DNA of 64,000 nt from an uncultured Vampirovibrio sp. (GTDB lineage: Bacteria > Cyanobacteriota > Vampirovibrionia > Gastranaerophilales > Gastranaerophilaceae), in assembly GCA_910578465.1 (NCBI GenBank), contig CAJTPW010000002.1, positions 372,001-436,000 of the forward strand, written 5' to 3'. How positions within the stretch are numbered: the first letter of the stretch is position 1; each line of letters opens with the position of its first letter. A program made the translations under genes and the position numbers. The notes under the pieces were generated by a model that saw only the letters and a list, made by a program, of their open reading frames with translations, searched no databases and had not been told where the DNA came from. Below, piece by piece: positions 1 to 8,557 of this stretch.

Positions 1-527
1 AGATTAACTTTTGAATTGTCGGTCAATTCATTCATTGCAGCTAATCCTGCACCTGAAACAGCCTGATATGTTGAAACTATTAATCTTTTAATATTTGCAT
101 AATCATGCAAGGGTTTTAAAACAAGCATTAATTGAGAAGTTGAGCAATTAGGATTTGCAACAACCCCTGTATGCATTTTAAGGTCATCATCGTTCACACC
201 CGCAATTACAAGCGGCACGTCTTTTTCCATACGAAATGCGCTTGAATTATCGATATAAACACATCCTCTTTTTGCGGCTTCTTTTGCAAGAGCAAGGCTT
301 GTGGAACCACCTGCCGAAGCCAAAACAATATCTACACCGTCAAAAGCTTCGGGTGCTGCCTCGATTACCGTATATTCTTTCCCCATAAAATCAAGTTTTG
401 AGCCTGCTGAGCGGGCTGAAGCAAGCATTTTGATTGAATTAAATTCAAACTTTTTCTCTTCCAAAATGCTTAAAATTTCTCTTCCAACTACTCCTGTTGC
501 CCCAAGGACAGCTATGTTCGGTTTCAT
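1..527 (-). CDS. asd: aspartate-semialdehyde dehydrogenase, N-terminal part (cut by window edge)
   Basis: This enzyme reduces aspartyl phosphate to aspartate semialdehyde, the branch point to diaminopimelate, lysine, threonine and methionine. The first ~175 residues are visible: the N-terminal NADP-binding motif GATGVVGREIL, the stretch SAGGSTS, and the active-site cysteine in NPNCSTSQ near residue 130. The frame stays open to base 1, so the C-terminus lies outside the window. The ATG overlaps the dapB stop in an ATGA arrangement, so the two are translationally coupled on the minus strand. The family assignment is secure because motifs and order match; the length cannot be judged. Confidence 0.93.
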   Translation of the reverse strand, partial: MKPNIAVLGATGVVGREILSILEEKKFEFNSIKMLASARSAGSKLDFMGKEYTVIEAAPEAFDGVDIVLASAGGSTSLALAKEAAKRGCVYIDNSSAFRMEKDVPLVIAGVNDDDLKMHTGVVANPNCSTSQLMLVLKPLHDYANIKRLIVSTYQAVSGAGLAAMNELTDNSKVN

Positions 528-1321
528 AGTATATTCTCCAATCCATATATAAAATCATTATTATCATACACATGCTTAATTGCAAGTTGAACTCCGCCCA
601 TATAGCATTCGCGGTCTATTGAATCATGCCTGATTTTAAGAGTTTGCCCCGCAGAACCGAAAATCACTTCCTGGCTTGCAACAAACCCGGGCATACGAAC
701 AGCATGGATATGAATATTTCCTTTGCCGTTTTCATTAAAATTGCCGCCCCTTGCTCCTTGAATGAGTTCGGTTTCAGGCACATTGCCTCTGGTAAAATCA
801 GGGTTAGCCTCTGCCATCATCTGAGCCGTTTTTATTGCGGTACCTGATGGGGCGTCTTTTTTTCGATTATGGTGAAATTCGATAATTTCCGCGTTATCAA
901 AATATTTTGCGGCCATTTTTGAAAACATCATCATTAAAACCGCACCCGTTGTAAAATTCGGAGCGATAAAACATCCCGTATTATTCTTTTTGGAAAGCTC
1001 TTCCAATTCCCTGATTTGCTCAATCGAAAGACCTGTTGTTCCTATAACGGGTTTCACTTTTGCATTCAGATAAATTTTAGCATTTTCAAAAACAACGGAA
1101 GGTTGTGTAAAATCAACTACAACATCGGGTTTTGTTGCTTCAAGCGCCTTTTTCAGATCACTTTCAATTACAACATCACCATAGACGTTTTTACCTGTTT
1201 CAAATTTATCAACAGCCATAACAAGGGTCATTTCACCCTTTGTTTCGCTGTTTTCTATAACGGTTTTAATAACTTCTGAGCCCATTTTCCCGAGGGCGCC
1301 CGTCACTCCGATTTTAATCAC
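524..1321 (-). CDS. dapB: 4-hydroxy-tetrahydrodipicolinate reductase
   Basis: DapB catalyses the NAD(P)H-dependent reductase step of the lysine/diaminopimelate pathway. The 265-aa product has the nucleotide-binding GVTGALGKMG at the N-terminus and the family signature with His-His (about 150-151), Lys 154 and the PSGTA loop (158-162). I start at GTG 1321 because GGAG sits six bases upstream; the longer open frame begins with a TTG that overlaps this ribosome site. It precedes asd with a 4-base overlap. A -35-like TTGAAA with an AATAAT box 17 bases further lies upstream, so dapB-asd may have its own promoter. Confidence 0.94.
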   Translation of the reverse strand: MIKIGVTGALGKMGSEVIKTVIENSETKGEMTLVMAVDKFETGKNVYGDVVIESDLKKALEATKPDVVVDFTQPSVVFENAKIYLNAKVKPVIGTTGLSIEQIRELEELSKKNNTGCFIAPNFTTGAVLMMMFSKMAAKYFDNAEIIEFHHNRKKDAPSGTAIKTAQMMAEANPDFTRGNVPETELIQGARGGNFNENGKGNIHIHAVRMPGFVASQEVIFGSAGQTLKIRHDSIDRECYMGGVQLAIKHVYDNNDFIYGLENIL

Positions 1322-1458
1322 TTTATTCTCCAAATTTAATCATTCAATGGTATGTGCGCAAATTATTTCACAAAAAAAGAGGAATTTCAACACTCTTGTT
1401 AAGGTTTAATACGATTTTAACCGCATCGTGAAACTAAAGACACCAAAAAAGATATGTG

Positions 1459-2085
1459 CTAAACGGCTTCGCTTTCAACAAGCTTATCTTTAACCTTATC
1501 CAGTCCTGATTTTATAATTCTTGAAATTCTTGAAGCGGAAATTGAAAATTCTTCGGATAATTCCATTAATTTTTTCTCCTGGAAAAATTTTGCTTCAATT
1601 AATTCTCTTTCTCTTCTTGGTAATTCAGCGATAGCTTTTTTGATTGCGGATGAAATCTGGTTGAATTCGCAGGTTTCTTCGGGGGTTTTTCTTGCATCCT
1701 TTACTTCAAAAGGCTTTTCGGACTCATACATTTCATCCGTTGATAATATTGTTTTATAAATAGCTTCTCGAAGTTCGTTTTTATCAGACTCCGACGCTCT
1801 TTGAGATTTCACCCCGTGCCATCTGTATCTTCGCCTCAATTCGTTTCTTATTGCCCATTTGATAGCCGTTGCAAGATAAGATTCGTTGTATTCATCCTCC
1901 GAATTGTGCTCTTCGCTGTTACACAAAATATCCACGGTTTGAATTCCGATATTTACAAGCTCGTCAAACTCGACAAGGTGCTGGGCTGCGATAGATTTAT
2001 ACTCCACTTTTACAATCTTGTTGATTAAATCAAGATATTTCCGAAGTCTTGCGTTTTTTTCAATTTTTTCTTTTAGGTTTTCCAT
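1459..2085 (-). CDS. sigma-70 family RNA polymerase sigma factor
   Basis: This is a 208-aa sigma factor of the short (FliA/SigB/ECF-like) type. Region 2 is visible around residues 65-105, with the helix ATAIKWAIRNELRRRYRW that resembles 2.3/2.4. Region 4 lies at about 150-200, with LPRRERELIEAKFF followed by a helix-turn-helix ending SISASRISRIIKSG. Regions 1.1 and 3 of a housekeeping sigma are absent, so it is an alternative sigma factor. No anti-sigma factor is adjacent. Which genes it directs cannot be told from the window. Confidence 0.85.
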   Translation of the reverse strand: MENLKEKIEKNARLRKYLDLINKIVKVEYKSIAAQHLVEFDELVNIGIQTVDILCNSEEHNSEDEYNESYLATAIKWAIRNELRRRYRWHGVKSQRASESDKNELREAIYKTILSTDEMYESEKPFEVKDARKTPEETCEFNQISSAIKKAIAELPRRERELIEAKFFQEKKLMELSEEFSISASRISRIIKSGLDKVKDKLVESEAV

Positions 2086-2187
2086 TTTTATCAGCTTATT
2101 GAAAAAATAAATTAGGTATCCATAATAAACATTATTTTCATGTTTTTCAACTAAAAAAACTGCATTGTAAAGAAAAATAACATTTAT

Positions 2188-2216
2188 TTGACATTGGTTT
2201 TTGTTTTTAATAATCT
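2188..2216 (+). promoter_or_regulatory. promoter of the rplJ-rplL operon
   Basis: A perfect -35 TTGACA (2188-2193) is separated by 17 bases from TAATCT (2211-2216). Transcription would start near 2223, just before the L10 leader RNA. It drives rplJ-rplL; rplA and rplK are not immediately upstream. Confidence 0.75.
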
Positions 2217-2224
2217 AACAGTAT

Positions 2225-2312
2225 TATACACCAAAGACAGCTCGGCGGCTTTAAGTTTATAAAACCAAAAAAGCCTTAAAATCTTTTAAAAGGAAGCCGG
2301 CCCAGGTAGCAA
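2225..2312 (+). promoter_or_regulatory. ribosomal protein L10 leader RNA
   Basis: The leader of rplJ carries the hallmark elements of the bacterial L10(L12)4 binding site. CAAAGACAGC on the 5' side and CCAGGTAGC on the 3' side flank a stem CGGCTT/AAGCCG, and inside it lies a second hairpin TTTAAG/CTTAAA. In known families the L10-L12 complex binds here and represses its own operon. The sequence and its place right before rplJ support this; autoregulation is inferred. Confidence 0.75.
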
Positions 2313-2502
2313 AAGAAAAACCCAAACAAACAGAATTTTCAATCAGAAAAATTAAAAGTTAATATTTTGTTATTTTGGATAAGTTTTTGCGTGTATGCTT
2401 TTTAAAAGCAGAAGCAAAGGCTTTTTTAGTTTAAATAAGACTTAAATATTTTTGCAAAACGCTTTTAAAATCTTGTTTCGATACGAAAGGAGAAAGTTAC
2501 AA

Positions 2503-3030
2503 ATGTCAACAAAGGCTTTTAAAAACGAAAAAGTTGAATACTTTAAAAAGCAATTCGAAAACGCCAAGGTTGCAATTGTTACTGACTATCGAGGATATAC
2601 GGTGGAAGAAATTACCGAACTCAGAAGAAACCTCCAAAAGAGCGATTCTGATTATACGGTAACCAAAAACACCCTTTGTAAGCTTGCTTCAAAAGGAACT
2701 GCATTTGAAGCAATTGAAGAGCTTATGCAAGGTCCTTCCGCCATTGCTTTCGGTTTCGGCGATGAAGTAAGCGCTGCCAAAGTGGTTGCAAACTTTATTA
2801 AAGAAAACAAAAAAGGCGAAATCAAAGGCGCTGTATTGGACGGCAAAGTTTTATCCGCTGATGAAGCCAAAAAACTTGCTCTTCTTCCAACAAAAGAAGA
2901 ACTTTACGCAAAAATTCTCGGCAGTATCAATTCACCTGCAACAGGTATCGTTTACGGTATCAATGGTGTTATGTCAGCCCTTGTACGTGCGGTTGACGCG
3001 GTTGCTAAACAAAAAGCAAACCAGCAATAA
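2503..3030 (+). CDS. rplJ: 50S ribosomal protein L10
   Basis: L10 forms the base of the ribosomal stalk and binds the L7/L12 dimers. The 175-aa product begins MSTKAFKNEKVEYF; motifs such as VTDYRGYTVEEITELRR and VTKNTLCKLA are typical of the family. ATG 2503 is chosen because AAAGGAG lies just upstream, although the frame is open from 2452. rplL follows after 89 bases. The upstream L10 leader suggests feedback control by the protein itself. Confidence 0.95.
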   Translation: MSTKAFKNEKVEYFKKQFENAKVAIVTDYRGYTVEEITELRRNLQKSDSDYTVTKNTLCKLASKGTAFEAIEELMQGPSAIAFGFGDEVSAAKVVANFIKENKKGEIKGAVLDGKVLSADEAKKLALLPTKEELYAKILGSINSPATGIVYGINGVMSALVRAVDAVAKQKANQQ

Positions 3031-3119
3031 TTTCCGGCCCCTGATAAGGTTCTTTGCAGGAGCCTTAGGCCAAACGTAGAACAAAATAAATTACTTTAAA
3101 AATAAAAGGAGAAAAAACA

Positions 3120-3500
3120 ATGAGTAATGTTGAAGCTATTTTAGAATCAATTGAAAAATTAACATTAATCGAAGCAAGCGAACTTGTTAAAGCTATGGAA
3201 GAAAAATTCGGCGTATCTGCTGCTGCACCTGTTGCAGTTGCTGCTGCTCCTGCTGCTGCAGGCGGTGAAGCTGCTGCTGATGCAGGCTCTTCTGAAGTAA
3301 CAGTTGTATTGGCTTCTGCAGGCGCTAACAAAATTCCGGTACTTAAAATCGTTAGAGAAATCACAGGTCTTGGCTTAAAAGAAGCTAAAGACTTAGTAGA
3401 CGGCGCTCCTAAACCGATTAAAGAAAACGTGAAAAAAGAAGACGCTGAAGCTATGAAAAAACAGCTTGAAGAAGCAGGCGCTACAGTAGAATTCAAGTAA
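3120..3500 (+). CDS. rplL: 50S ribosomal protein L7/L12
   Basis: This is the stalk protein that recruits translation factors. Its 126 aa show the expected plan: an N-terminal dimerisation domain (about 1-35), an Ala/Gly/Pro-rich hinge (about 36-55) and a C-terminal domain with ANKIPVLKIVREITGLGLKEA. A strong AAAAGGAG ribosome site precedes the ATG, and an intrinsic terminator lies 46 bases after the stop. It is the last gene of the rplJ-rplL operon. Confidence 0.96.
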   Translation: MSNVEAILESIEKLTLIEASELVKAMEEKFGVSAAAPVAVAAAPAAAGGEAAADAGSSEVTVVLASAGANKIPVLKIVREITGLGLKEAKDLVDGAPKPIKENVKKEDAEAMKKQLEEAGATVEFK

Positions 3501-3545
3501 GCTTTAAAACTTGATAAGCAGGGTTTCCTGCTGTAATTCAAAATT

Positions 3546-3579
3546 AAAACCGACATCTTTTTTATGGTGTCGGTTTTTT
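3546..3579 (+). terminator. intrinsic terminator after rplL
   Basis: The inverted repeat AAAACCGACATC / GGTGTCGGTTTT encloses an 8-base loop and is followed by a T run. It could also act on the minus-strand side. Confidence 0.85.
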
Positions 3580-3594
3580 AATACATTTTTTAGC

Positions 3595-4416
3595 CTAAAC
3601 CTTTTCTTTGCACTCCCACTCAAAAAGCGAAATTTTTAAAAAAACCAGCCTGTATTTTTTGTTATCCCACCTTTTTTTAATTCTCATAACGGGTATTCTG
3701 TTTAAAAGCTTAATGGTGCGGATTGTTCTGTATTTAAAGGGGTAATACCTTTGCATAATCTCTTCTGTTTCTTTATTCAATAAATCCGTATTTTTGCTTG
3801 AAATGCCATCCATAAAAAAATTGCACCCGAGAATATTTATATACTCAAACTTACATCCGCCCGTTAAAAACAATAATAATTTTTCAAAATCCGCACGAAT
3901 TTTAAACCTTTCATCATACAGACCGTATTTTTCAAAAAGCTCCTTTTTAAAAAAGCAAGCCTGATGATTTAAACAGTTGCTTTGCCAGAAAGTATAGTTC
4001 AATCTGTGCCACAGCGGAAATTTTTGGCAAAAGCCCGTACCGTCTTCCATAAAACACTTGCTTTTGGAATAGAGAATATCTGCCCTTTTTAAAGCACCTT
4101 TTTTGAATACTTTTTCAAGGGTTTTGTCTTCAAAAAAGGTGTCGCCTGCGTTCATAAAATTCAGCCACAGCCCTTTTGCCCTTTTTATCCCTTTATTCAT
4201 GGCATTATAAACGCCATCATCTTTTTCGGATATAAAAACATTCATCCTATCTTTATATTTATCTAATATTTCAAGGGTTTCACGGTTTGAGCCGCCGTCT
4301 ATTACTATCCATTCAAAATCCTGAAAAGTTTGCTGCACAATACTTTTACAGGTTCTCTCCACATTTTTTTCATTATAACAAACGGTAATTATCGAAACAA
4401 GCGGCTTGCAGGACAT
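3595..4416 (-). CDS. family 2 glycosyltransferase (WcaA-like)
   Basis: This is probably a sugar transferase acting in surface polysaccharide synthesis; the substrate is unknown. The 273-aa product has the GT-A fold start PLVSIITVCYNEKNVERT, then IVIDGGSNRET, the DDGVYNAMNKGI segment and the NAGD motif near residue 100, as in the GT2 subgroup that includes colanic-acid transferases. I start at ATG 4416, preceded by GGGAAG; the frame extends upstream only to a TTG. No membrane helix is obvious. It is isolated from other sugar genes here and separated from tsf by a terminator. Confidence 0.85.
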   Translation of the reverse strand: MSCKPLVSIITVCYNEKNVERTCKSIVQQTFQDFEWIVIDGGSNRETLEILDKYKDRMNVFISEKDDGVYNAMNKGIKRAKGLWLNFMNAGDTFFEDKTLEKVFKKGALKRADILYSKSKCFMEDGTGFCQKFPLWHRLNYTFWQSNCLNHQACFFKKELFEKYGLYDERFKIRADFEKLLLFLTGGCKFEYINILGCNFFMDGISSKNTDLLNKETEEIMQRYYPFKYRTIRTIKLLNRIPVMRIKKRWDNKKYRLVFLKISLFEWECKEKV

Positions 4417-4482
4417 ACACTTCCCAAATTTTAAACTCAAACATAATAATATTTATCATATTTAAAGTTTATTGTACAGCAT

Positions 4483-4515
4483 AAAATTCCCCGCCTGAAA
4501 CAAGCGGGGAATTTT
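4483..4515 (-). terminator. terminator after tsf
   Basis: A perfect 12-bp hairpin (AAAATTCCCCGC / GCGGGGAATTTT) with a 9-base loop lies between tsf and the glycosyltransferase gene. It ends the rpsB-tsf operon. Confidence 0.85.
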
Positions 4516-4580
4516 CATATTTAACCGTTGAAAAGTTTCTTAAATTTTCATTTGAAAAAAACTTAAAGAAACAAGTGCAA

Positions 4581-5468
4581 CTAGCCTTTAATCTGGCTCA
4601 TTACTTCATCAGCGAAGTTGTCCTGTCTTTTTTCCAAACCTTCGCCAAGAACGTATCTTTCAAATCTTACAACTGAAAGCTTGCCTTCGATTAATTGTGA
4701 AATTGTTTGGTTCGGATCTTTAACAAATGCCTGATCAAGCAGACATCTTTGAGCCATTAATTTATCAATTCTGCCTGCAACAATTTTTTCCCTGATAGCT
4801 TCAGGCTTGCTTGCAAGGTCTTCTTTACCCATTTCAATTCTTTTTTCTTCTTCGATAACGGAAGCAGGAATTTCATCTCTTGAAACAAATTCGGGAGCAG
4901 AAGATGCGATGTGAAGACAGATGTCTTTTGCAATAGTTTTTGTTTCATCGCTGCAGCCTTTTTCGCATTTAACATCAAGCAATACGCCAATTTTGCCGTT
5001 GTGAACGTATGTTGAAACACAGCAATCAGCTTCATATCTTACAAATCTTCTGATTGTAATCTTTTCGCCGATTTTTGCAATCTGTTCTTTAACAACATCA
5101 TCAATCGGTTTTTTGCAAACGGGGCAATCCATTTTAAGCATTGAATCTGCATCAGCAGGGTTTAATTTTGCAACCGCTTCAGCCATCATATTTGCAAGGT
5201 TTTTAAAGTTTTCATTTTTTGCAACAAAGTCTGTTTCGCAGTTCATTTCAACCATAGCGCCGATTTTGCCGTCTACATAAGTTGCAACCACGCCTTCTGC
5301 CGCGATTCTGCCCATTTTCTTATCGGCTGATGCAATACCTTTTTGTCTCAAAAGCTCTGCGGCTTTATCCATATCGCCTTCTGCTTCAACAAGCGCTTTT
5401 TTGGCATCCATCATGCCTGCACCTGTCTTATCTCTGAGTTCTTTTACCATTGAGGCTTTTATTTCCAT
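4581..5468 (-). CDS. tsf: translation elongation factor Ts
   Basis: EF-Ts is the guanine nucleotide exchange factor for EF-Tu. The 295-aa product starts MEIKASMVKELRDKTGAGMM, the conserved UBA-like N-terminal domain, and has the EF-Tu contact motif ETDFVAKNENF at 78-88. ATG 5468 is used because GGAG lies upstream. It forms the usual pair with rpsB, 78 bases apart. An odd point is the set of cysteines in the core: a CPVC motif at 115-118, a CC pair at 149-150, and C168 and C172. These are not part of the E. coli protein and could bind a metal. Confidence 0.95.
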   Translation of the reverse strand: MEIKASMVKELRDKTGAGMMDAKKALVEAEGDMDKAAELLRQKGIASADKKMGRIAAEGVVATYVDGKIGAMVEMNCETDFVAKNENFKNLANMMAEAVAKLNPADADSMLKMDCPVCKKPIDDVVKEQIAKIGEKITIRRFVRYEADCCVSTYVHNGKIGVLLDVKCEKGCSDETKTIAKDICLHIASSAPEFVSRDEIPASVIEEEKRIEMGKEDLASKPEAIREKIVAGRIDKLMAQRCLLDQAFVKDPNQTISQLIEGKLSVVRFERYVLGEGLEKRQDNFADEVMSQIKG

Positions 5469-5546
5469 AGTTTTTACTCCTTTTGTTAAATAAAAGGACA
5501 AGGCTTGTTTTTGTGTTAAACCTGCCCTTTTAAACTTATAACTAAT

Positions 5547-6320
5547 TTATGCTTTAGCGGCTTCTTCGGCAGCTGCTTCAACGCCTGCGTCTTTAGCTTC
5601 GATTTTTTCAATCTTACCGCTGTTTGCCTTGTTTTGTCTTAATTCTTTACCTTCTAAAACGGCATCAGCCATTTTTGAAGCGATTAATTTAATGCTTCTG
5701 ATTGCATCATCATTACCGGGGATGATGTAGTCGATACCGTCCGGATCAGCGTTTGTATCAGCAAGACAGATAACAGGGATGTTTAATTTGTTTGCTTCCT
5801 GAATTGCAATTAATTCTTTCTTCTGGTCAACGATAAATAAAATGTCAGGCATACCTTTCATTTCTTTAATACCGCCCAGAGTTTTTGAAAGCTTTGCAAG
5901 CTGTCTGTTTAATTGAGCAACTTCTTTTTTCGGAAGTTTGTTGATATGGCCTGATTCGATGAAAGATTCAAGCTCTCTTAGTTTATTAACTCTGCCTCTG
6001 ATTGTTTCAAAGTTTGTCATCATACCGCCGAGCCATCTTCTGTTTACATAGTATGCACCTGCTCTTGTTGCTTCTTGAGCCACAACGTCAGTTGCCTGTT
6101 TTTTGGTGCCTACGAATAAAACATTCTTGCCTTTTGCTGCGTATTCTCTAACGATTTCATAAGCAGCATCAAGCTTATCTGATGTTTTTCTTAAGTCTAA
6201 AATATAGATACCGTTTTTTGCACCGAAAATATACGGCTTCATTTTAGGGTTCCATTTTTGTGTCTGGTGACCGAAGTGTACACCTGCATCAAGCAGTTCT
6301 ACCAATGTTGCTGTTGCCAT
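5547..6320 (-). CDS. rpsB: 30S ribosomal protein S2
   Basis: S2 is a late-assembling small-subunit protein. The 257-aa product carries the typical LLDAGVHFGHQTQKWNPKM start, RRWLGGMMTNFETI and the VICLADTNADPDGIDYIIPGND block. The C-terminus is an Ala/Glu-rich tail. It heads the rpsB-tsf operon, with a promoter about 110 bases upstream. Confidence 0.96.
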   Translation of the reverse strand: MATATLVELLDAGVHFGHQTQKWNPKMKPYIFGAKNGIYILDLRKTSDKLDAAYEIVREYAAKGKNVLFVGTKKQATDVVAQEATRAGAYYVNRRWLGGMMTNFETIRGRVNKLRELESFIESGHINKLPKKEVAQLNRQLAKLSKTLGGIKEMKGMPDILFIVDQKKELIAIQEANKLNIPVICLADTNADPDGIDYIIPGNDDAIRSIKLIASKMADAVLEGKELRQNKANSGKIEKIEAKDAGVEAAAEEAAKA

Positions 6321-6429
6321 AGTTAAATCCTTTCAATTTTTTTCTTACTCCGAAAGAAACAATCTAATGCCTATGGTTGCACTGGCTTTAAATGCCATAC
6401 GATTTCAAAATCTCTTTCGTTCAAAAGGA

Positions 6430-6458
6430 TTGTAATATAAACAAAAAACGGTTGCAAG
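6430..6458 (-). promoter_or_regulatory. promoter of rpsB-tsf
   Basis: On the minus strand TTGCAA (6458-6453) is followed after 17 bases by TACAAT (6435-6430). The roughly 100-base leader to rpsB is long enough to hold an S2 autoregulatory structure, but I do not see a diagnostic one. Confidence 0.6.
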
Positions 6459-6479
6459 CAGGGAATTAAACAAAAAATA

Positions 6480-6677
6480 TTATTCTTTCATTATTTTATC
6501 GATGTCCAGGAGGACTTTTTGCAAATAACGAAAACAATATTCACAATGGGGGAGCATAAGAAAGCCTTTTGACGTTTCAAACGCCAAGTTAACGGTTTTT
6601 CTTATTTCGGTAATTTGTTCATCCAGTTTATCAAGTTTCGCCTGCAGTTTTTCAAGTTTTTGTTTGTCGGTGTTCAT
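6480..6677 (-). CDS. small predicted coiled-coil protein
   Basis: A 65-aa product whose first half (KQKLEKLQAKLDKLDEQI) is a heptad-like coiled coil; a short region with two cysteines (CEYC) follows. AGGAT sits eight bases upstream of the ATG, which favours a real gene. It ends directly beside the rpsB promoter. I recognise no family. It may form a dimer through the coiled coil, but that is inference from composition only. Confidence 0.45.
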   Translation of the reverse strand: MNTDKQKLEKLQAKLDKLDEQITEIRKTVNLAFETSKGFLMLPHCEYCFRYLQKVLLDIDKIMKE

Positions 6678-6780
6678 TGTTACTATCCTATTTACTCAAC
6701 TATTAGTAAGGTATTAATCAGTATAAACCTTTATTAATATTTTGTCTAGTAAAAGTAATAGTAAAGGTAAGTATAAAACT

Positions 6781-6939
6781 ATGGAAAGAAAGTTGTTTAG
6801 ATCAGGCGGGGGCTGGGGATTATTCATCAATTCCACCATTTTAAAACTCTTAAAAATTGACCCCGAAAAAGACAAAGTCGAATACATCGTTGAAAACGAC
6901 ACTCTCAAAATCAAAAAGGCAACAGCGGAAGAAGATTAG
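6781..6939 (+). CDS. AbrB/MazE-type small DNA-binding protein
   Basis: The 52-aa product MERKLFRSGGGWGLFINSTI... fits the swapped-hairpin AbrB/SpoVT/MazE fold: a G-G-W-G-L-F-I-N-S core that mirrors the usual SxGxSxxvtiPk, then LLKIDPEKDKVEYIVENDTLKIKK. I use ATG 6781, with AAAGGTAAG upstream. No toxin gene follows, so it may be a stand-alone regulator rather than an antitoxin. The leader holds imperfect repeats (AGTAAGGTAT..., GTAAAGGTAAG) that could be its own operator. Confidence 0.6.
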   Translation: MERKLFRSGGGWGLFINSTILKLLKIDPEKDKVEYIVENDTLKIKKATAEED

Positions 6940-6962
6940 CTCGCTACAATTCTTGATCAATA

Positions 6963-7937
6963 TTATTCATATAGTCTGCAAGCAACGGAAGAGCCGTCAG
7001 GCTGATGTTTCAGAGGAAAAATTTTGTTGGAGCAAATATCTTTTACGTTTTTACACCTTGGATGATACGGACAGCCTATAACGGGTTTTGTAATCGGCGA
7101 AGGGGTTCCTTTGATGTTTTCAAGCTTTTTACCCTTGATTGTGGGTAAAGCCGCAAGAAGAGCCTTCGTATACGGGTGTTTCGGGTCATAAAAAAGAGTA
7201 TTTTTTTCAGCCCTTTCAACCACTTTCCCTAAATACATAATTGATACAAAATCGGCATATTGCCTTACTATTCCAAGGTCATGAGTAATTAAAATTATTG
7301 ATTTTCCACACTTTTTAATATCGGATAAAAGCTTTAAAATCTGTGCTTGAATTGTGACATCCAGAGCGGTTGTAGGCTCATCCGCAATAATTACATCGGC
7401 ATGCGAAGACAATGCCATTGCAATAATCACCCTTTGTTTCATTCCGCCCGAAAGCTCGTGCGGATAGGCTTTCATTCTGTTTTCAGGGTCTTGAATTTCA
7501 ACATCTTTTAGGCTTTGAAGGGCGATTTCATAAGCTTCTTTTTTTGAAACTTTGTTATGAAGCAAAACCGTTTCAATCATCTGGTTTTCAATGGTATAAA
7601 GAGGGTTCAGGGAAGTCATTGGGTCTTGCGGGATAAGTGCAATTTTTCTGCCCCTGATTTTCCTTAAATCTTTCTCTTTTAATTCAAGCAGATTTTTATC
7701 TTCAAATAAAATTTCTCCGTTTGTTATTCTGGCATTTTTTGGAAGCAGCCTTAAAATGCTCATCACGGTCATAGTCTTGCCACAGCCCGATTCACCCACA
7801 ATTGCATGCATTTTGCCCTTTTGAATATCAAAATTTACACTGTGAATTGCGGGATAAAAATTTTCATCGATGTCAAAACCGAGGGATAGATTGTTTATTT
7901 CAATAATGTTTCCGCTGTCTTTTAACGTGTTTTGCAT
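6963..7937 (-). CDS. oligopeptide/dipeptide ABC transporter ATP-binding protein
   Basis: This is an ATPase of the OppD/DppD type. The 324-aa product has Walker A GESGCGKT (about 48-55), Q-loop PQDPMTSLNP, signature LSGGMKQR, Walker B VIIADEPTTALD, and the C-terminal oligopeptide-transporter domain with HPRCKN. The cysteine set in this tail (CPYHPRC, CSNK) is typical of the family and may hold an Fe-S cluster. No permease or binding-protein gene is next to it, so its partners must lie elsewhere. ATG 7937 is chosen over an upstream in-frame TTG. Confidence 0.9.
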   Translation of the reverse strand: MQNTLKDSGNIIEINNLSLGFDIDENFYPAIHSVNFDIQKGKMHAIVGESGCGKTMTVMSILRLLPKNARITNGEILFEDKNLLELKEKDLRKIRGRKIALIPQDPMTSLNPLYTIENQMIETVLLHNKVSKKEAYEIALQSLKDVEIQDPENRMKAYPHELSGGMKQRVIIAMALSSHADVIIADEPTTALDVTIQAQILKLLSDIKKCGKSIILITHDLGIVRQYADFVSIMYLGKVVERAEKNTLFYDPKHPYTKALLAALPTIKGKKLENIKGTPSPITKPVIGCPYHPRCKNVKDICSNKIFPLKHQPDGSSVACRLYE

Positions 7938-7972
7938 AGCTAAAATATACCACAGCAAGACGCTTTTTTCAC

Positions 7973-8557
7973 TTATCCTTTTTTGTTTTCATTCAGGTAG
8001 AATTTTCTAATGTCATTCAGCGCCTTTATAAACATTGCCTTGATTTCATTTTCATCCTTCCAGACATTATACGAGCATGATTTCGGAAGGTTTTCCAGAG
8101 GTGTGTCGGGAAAATTTCTGCAGACATCGGGTCTTTTATCATAAATCGGGCAAAAGTACTTACCATCCTTTATTTGAACCTTTTTACAATGATAGAAAAA
8201 AGCCGACCCGCCTGCTTTATCGCCATCCTTCAAGGTTTCCGGCAAAAGATTTTCAGGGACAGTATTTTTTTCATACAATTCAAAAACTTCGAGAAAACTT
8301 TTTGCGGTTTTATCTTCGATACTTGCACGTCTTAAAAGTTCATCGGGTGAAAATTCACTGACTGCAAGCCTGCAGCAAGCCCCGCACTGTATACATTTAA
8401 CCTTTTTAAAAGAATCTCTTATTTCCTTTTCGCTTTTTAAAATTTCGTCTTTAAGCTCAAATTCAAGATATGCCTTCTTTTGAGAAAGATTTTGAATTTT
8501 AGCGAGCCTTTTTTCAATTCTTTCTTTAGCTTTTAAAAAGATAGATTTATACAGCAT
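7973..8557 (-). CDS. YkgJ-family cysteine cluster (Fe-S) protein
   Basis: The 194-aa product shows the signature of UPF0153/YkgJ proteins: CIQCGACC (C55, C58, C61, C62) with downstream cysteines in FCPIYDKRPDVCRNFP and KSCSYN. These probably bind a Fe-S or zinc centre; the biochemical role of the family is poorly known. Its start overlaps the end of the upstream gene by 11 bases without a ribosome site of its own, so translation is likely coupled to it. Sharing an operon with the acyl-CoA dehydratase activase relative suggests a role with an oxygen-sensitive enzyme. Confidence 0.8.
   Translation of the reverse strand: MLYKSIFLKAKERIEKRLAKIQNLSQKKAYLEFELKDEILKSEKEIRDSFKKVKCIQCGACCRLAVSEFSPDELLRRASIEDKTAKSFLEVFELYEKNTVPENLLPETLKDGDKAGGSAFFYHCKKVQIKDGKYFCPIYDKRPDVCRNFPDTPLENLPKSCSYNVWKDENEIKAMFIKALNDIRKFYLNENKKG

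Noticed and set aside
6714..6914. Minus-strand frame opposite the AbrB-like gene
   Set aside because: A shadow of the plus-strand gene; hydrophobic composition arises from the complement, with no ribosome site.
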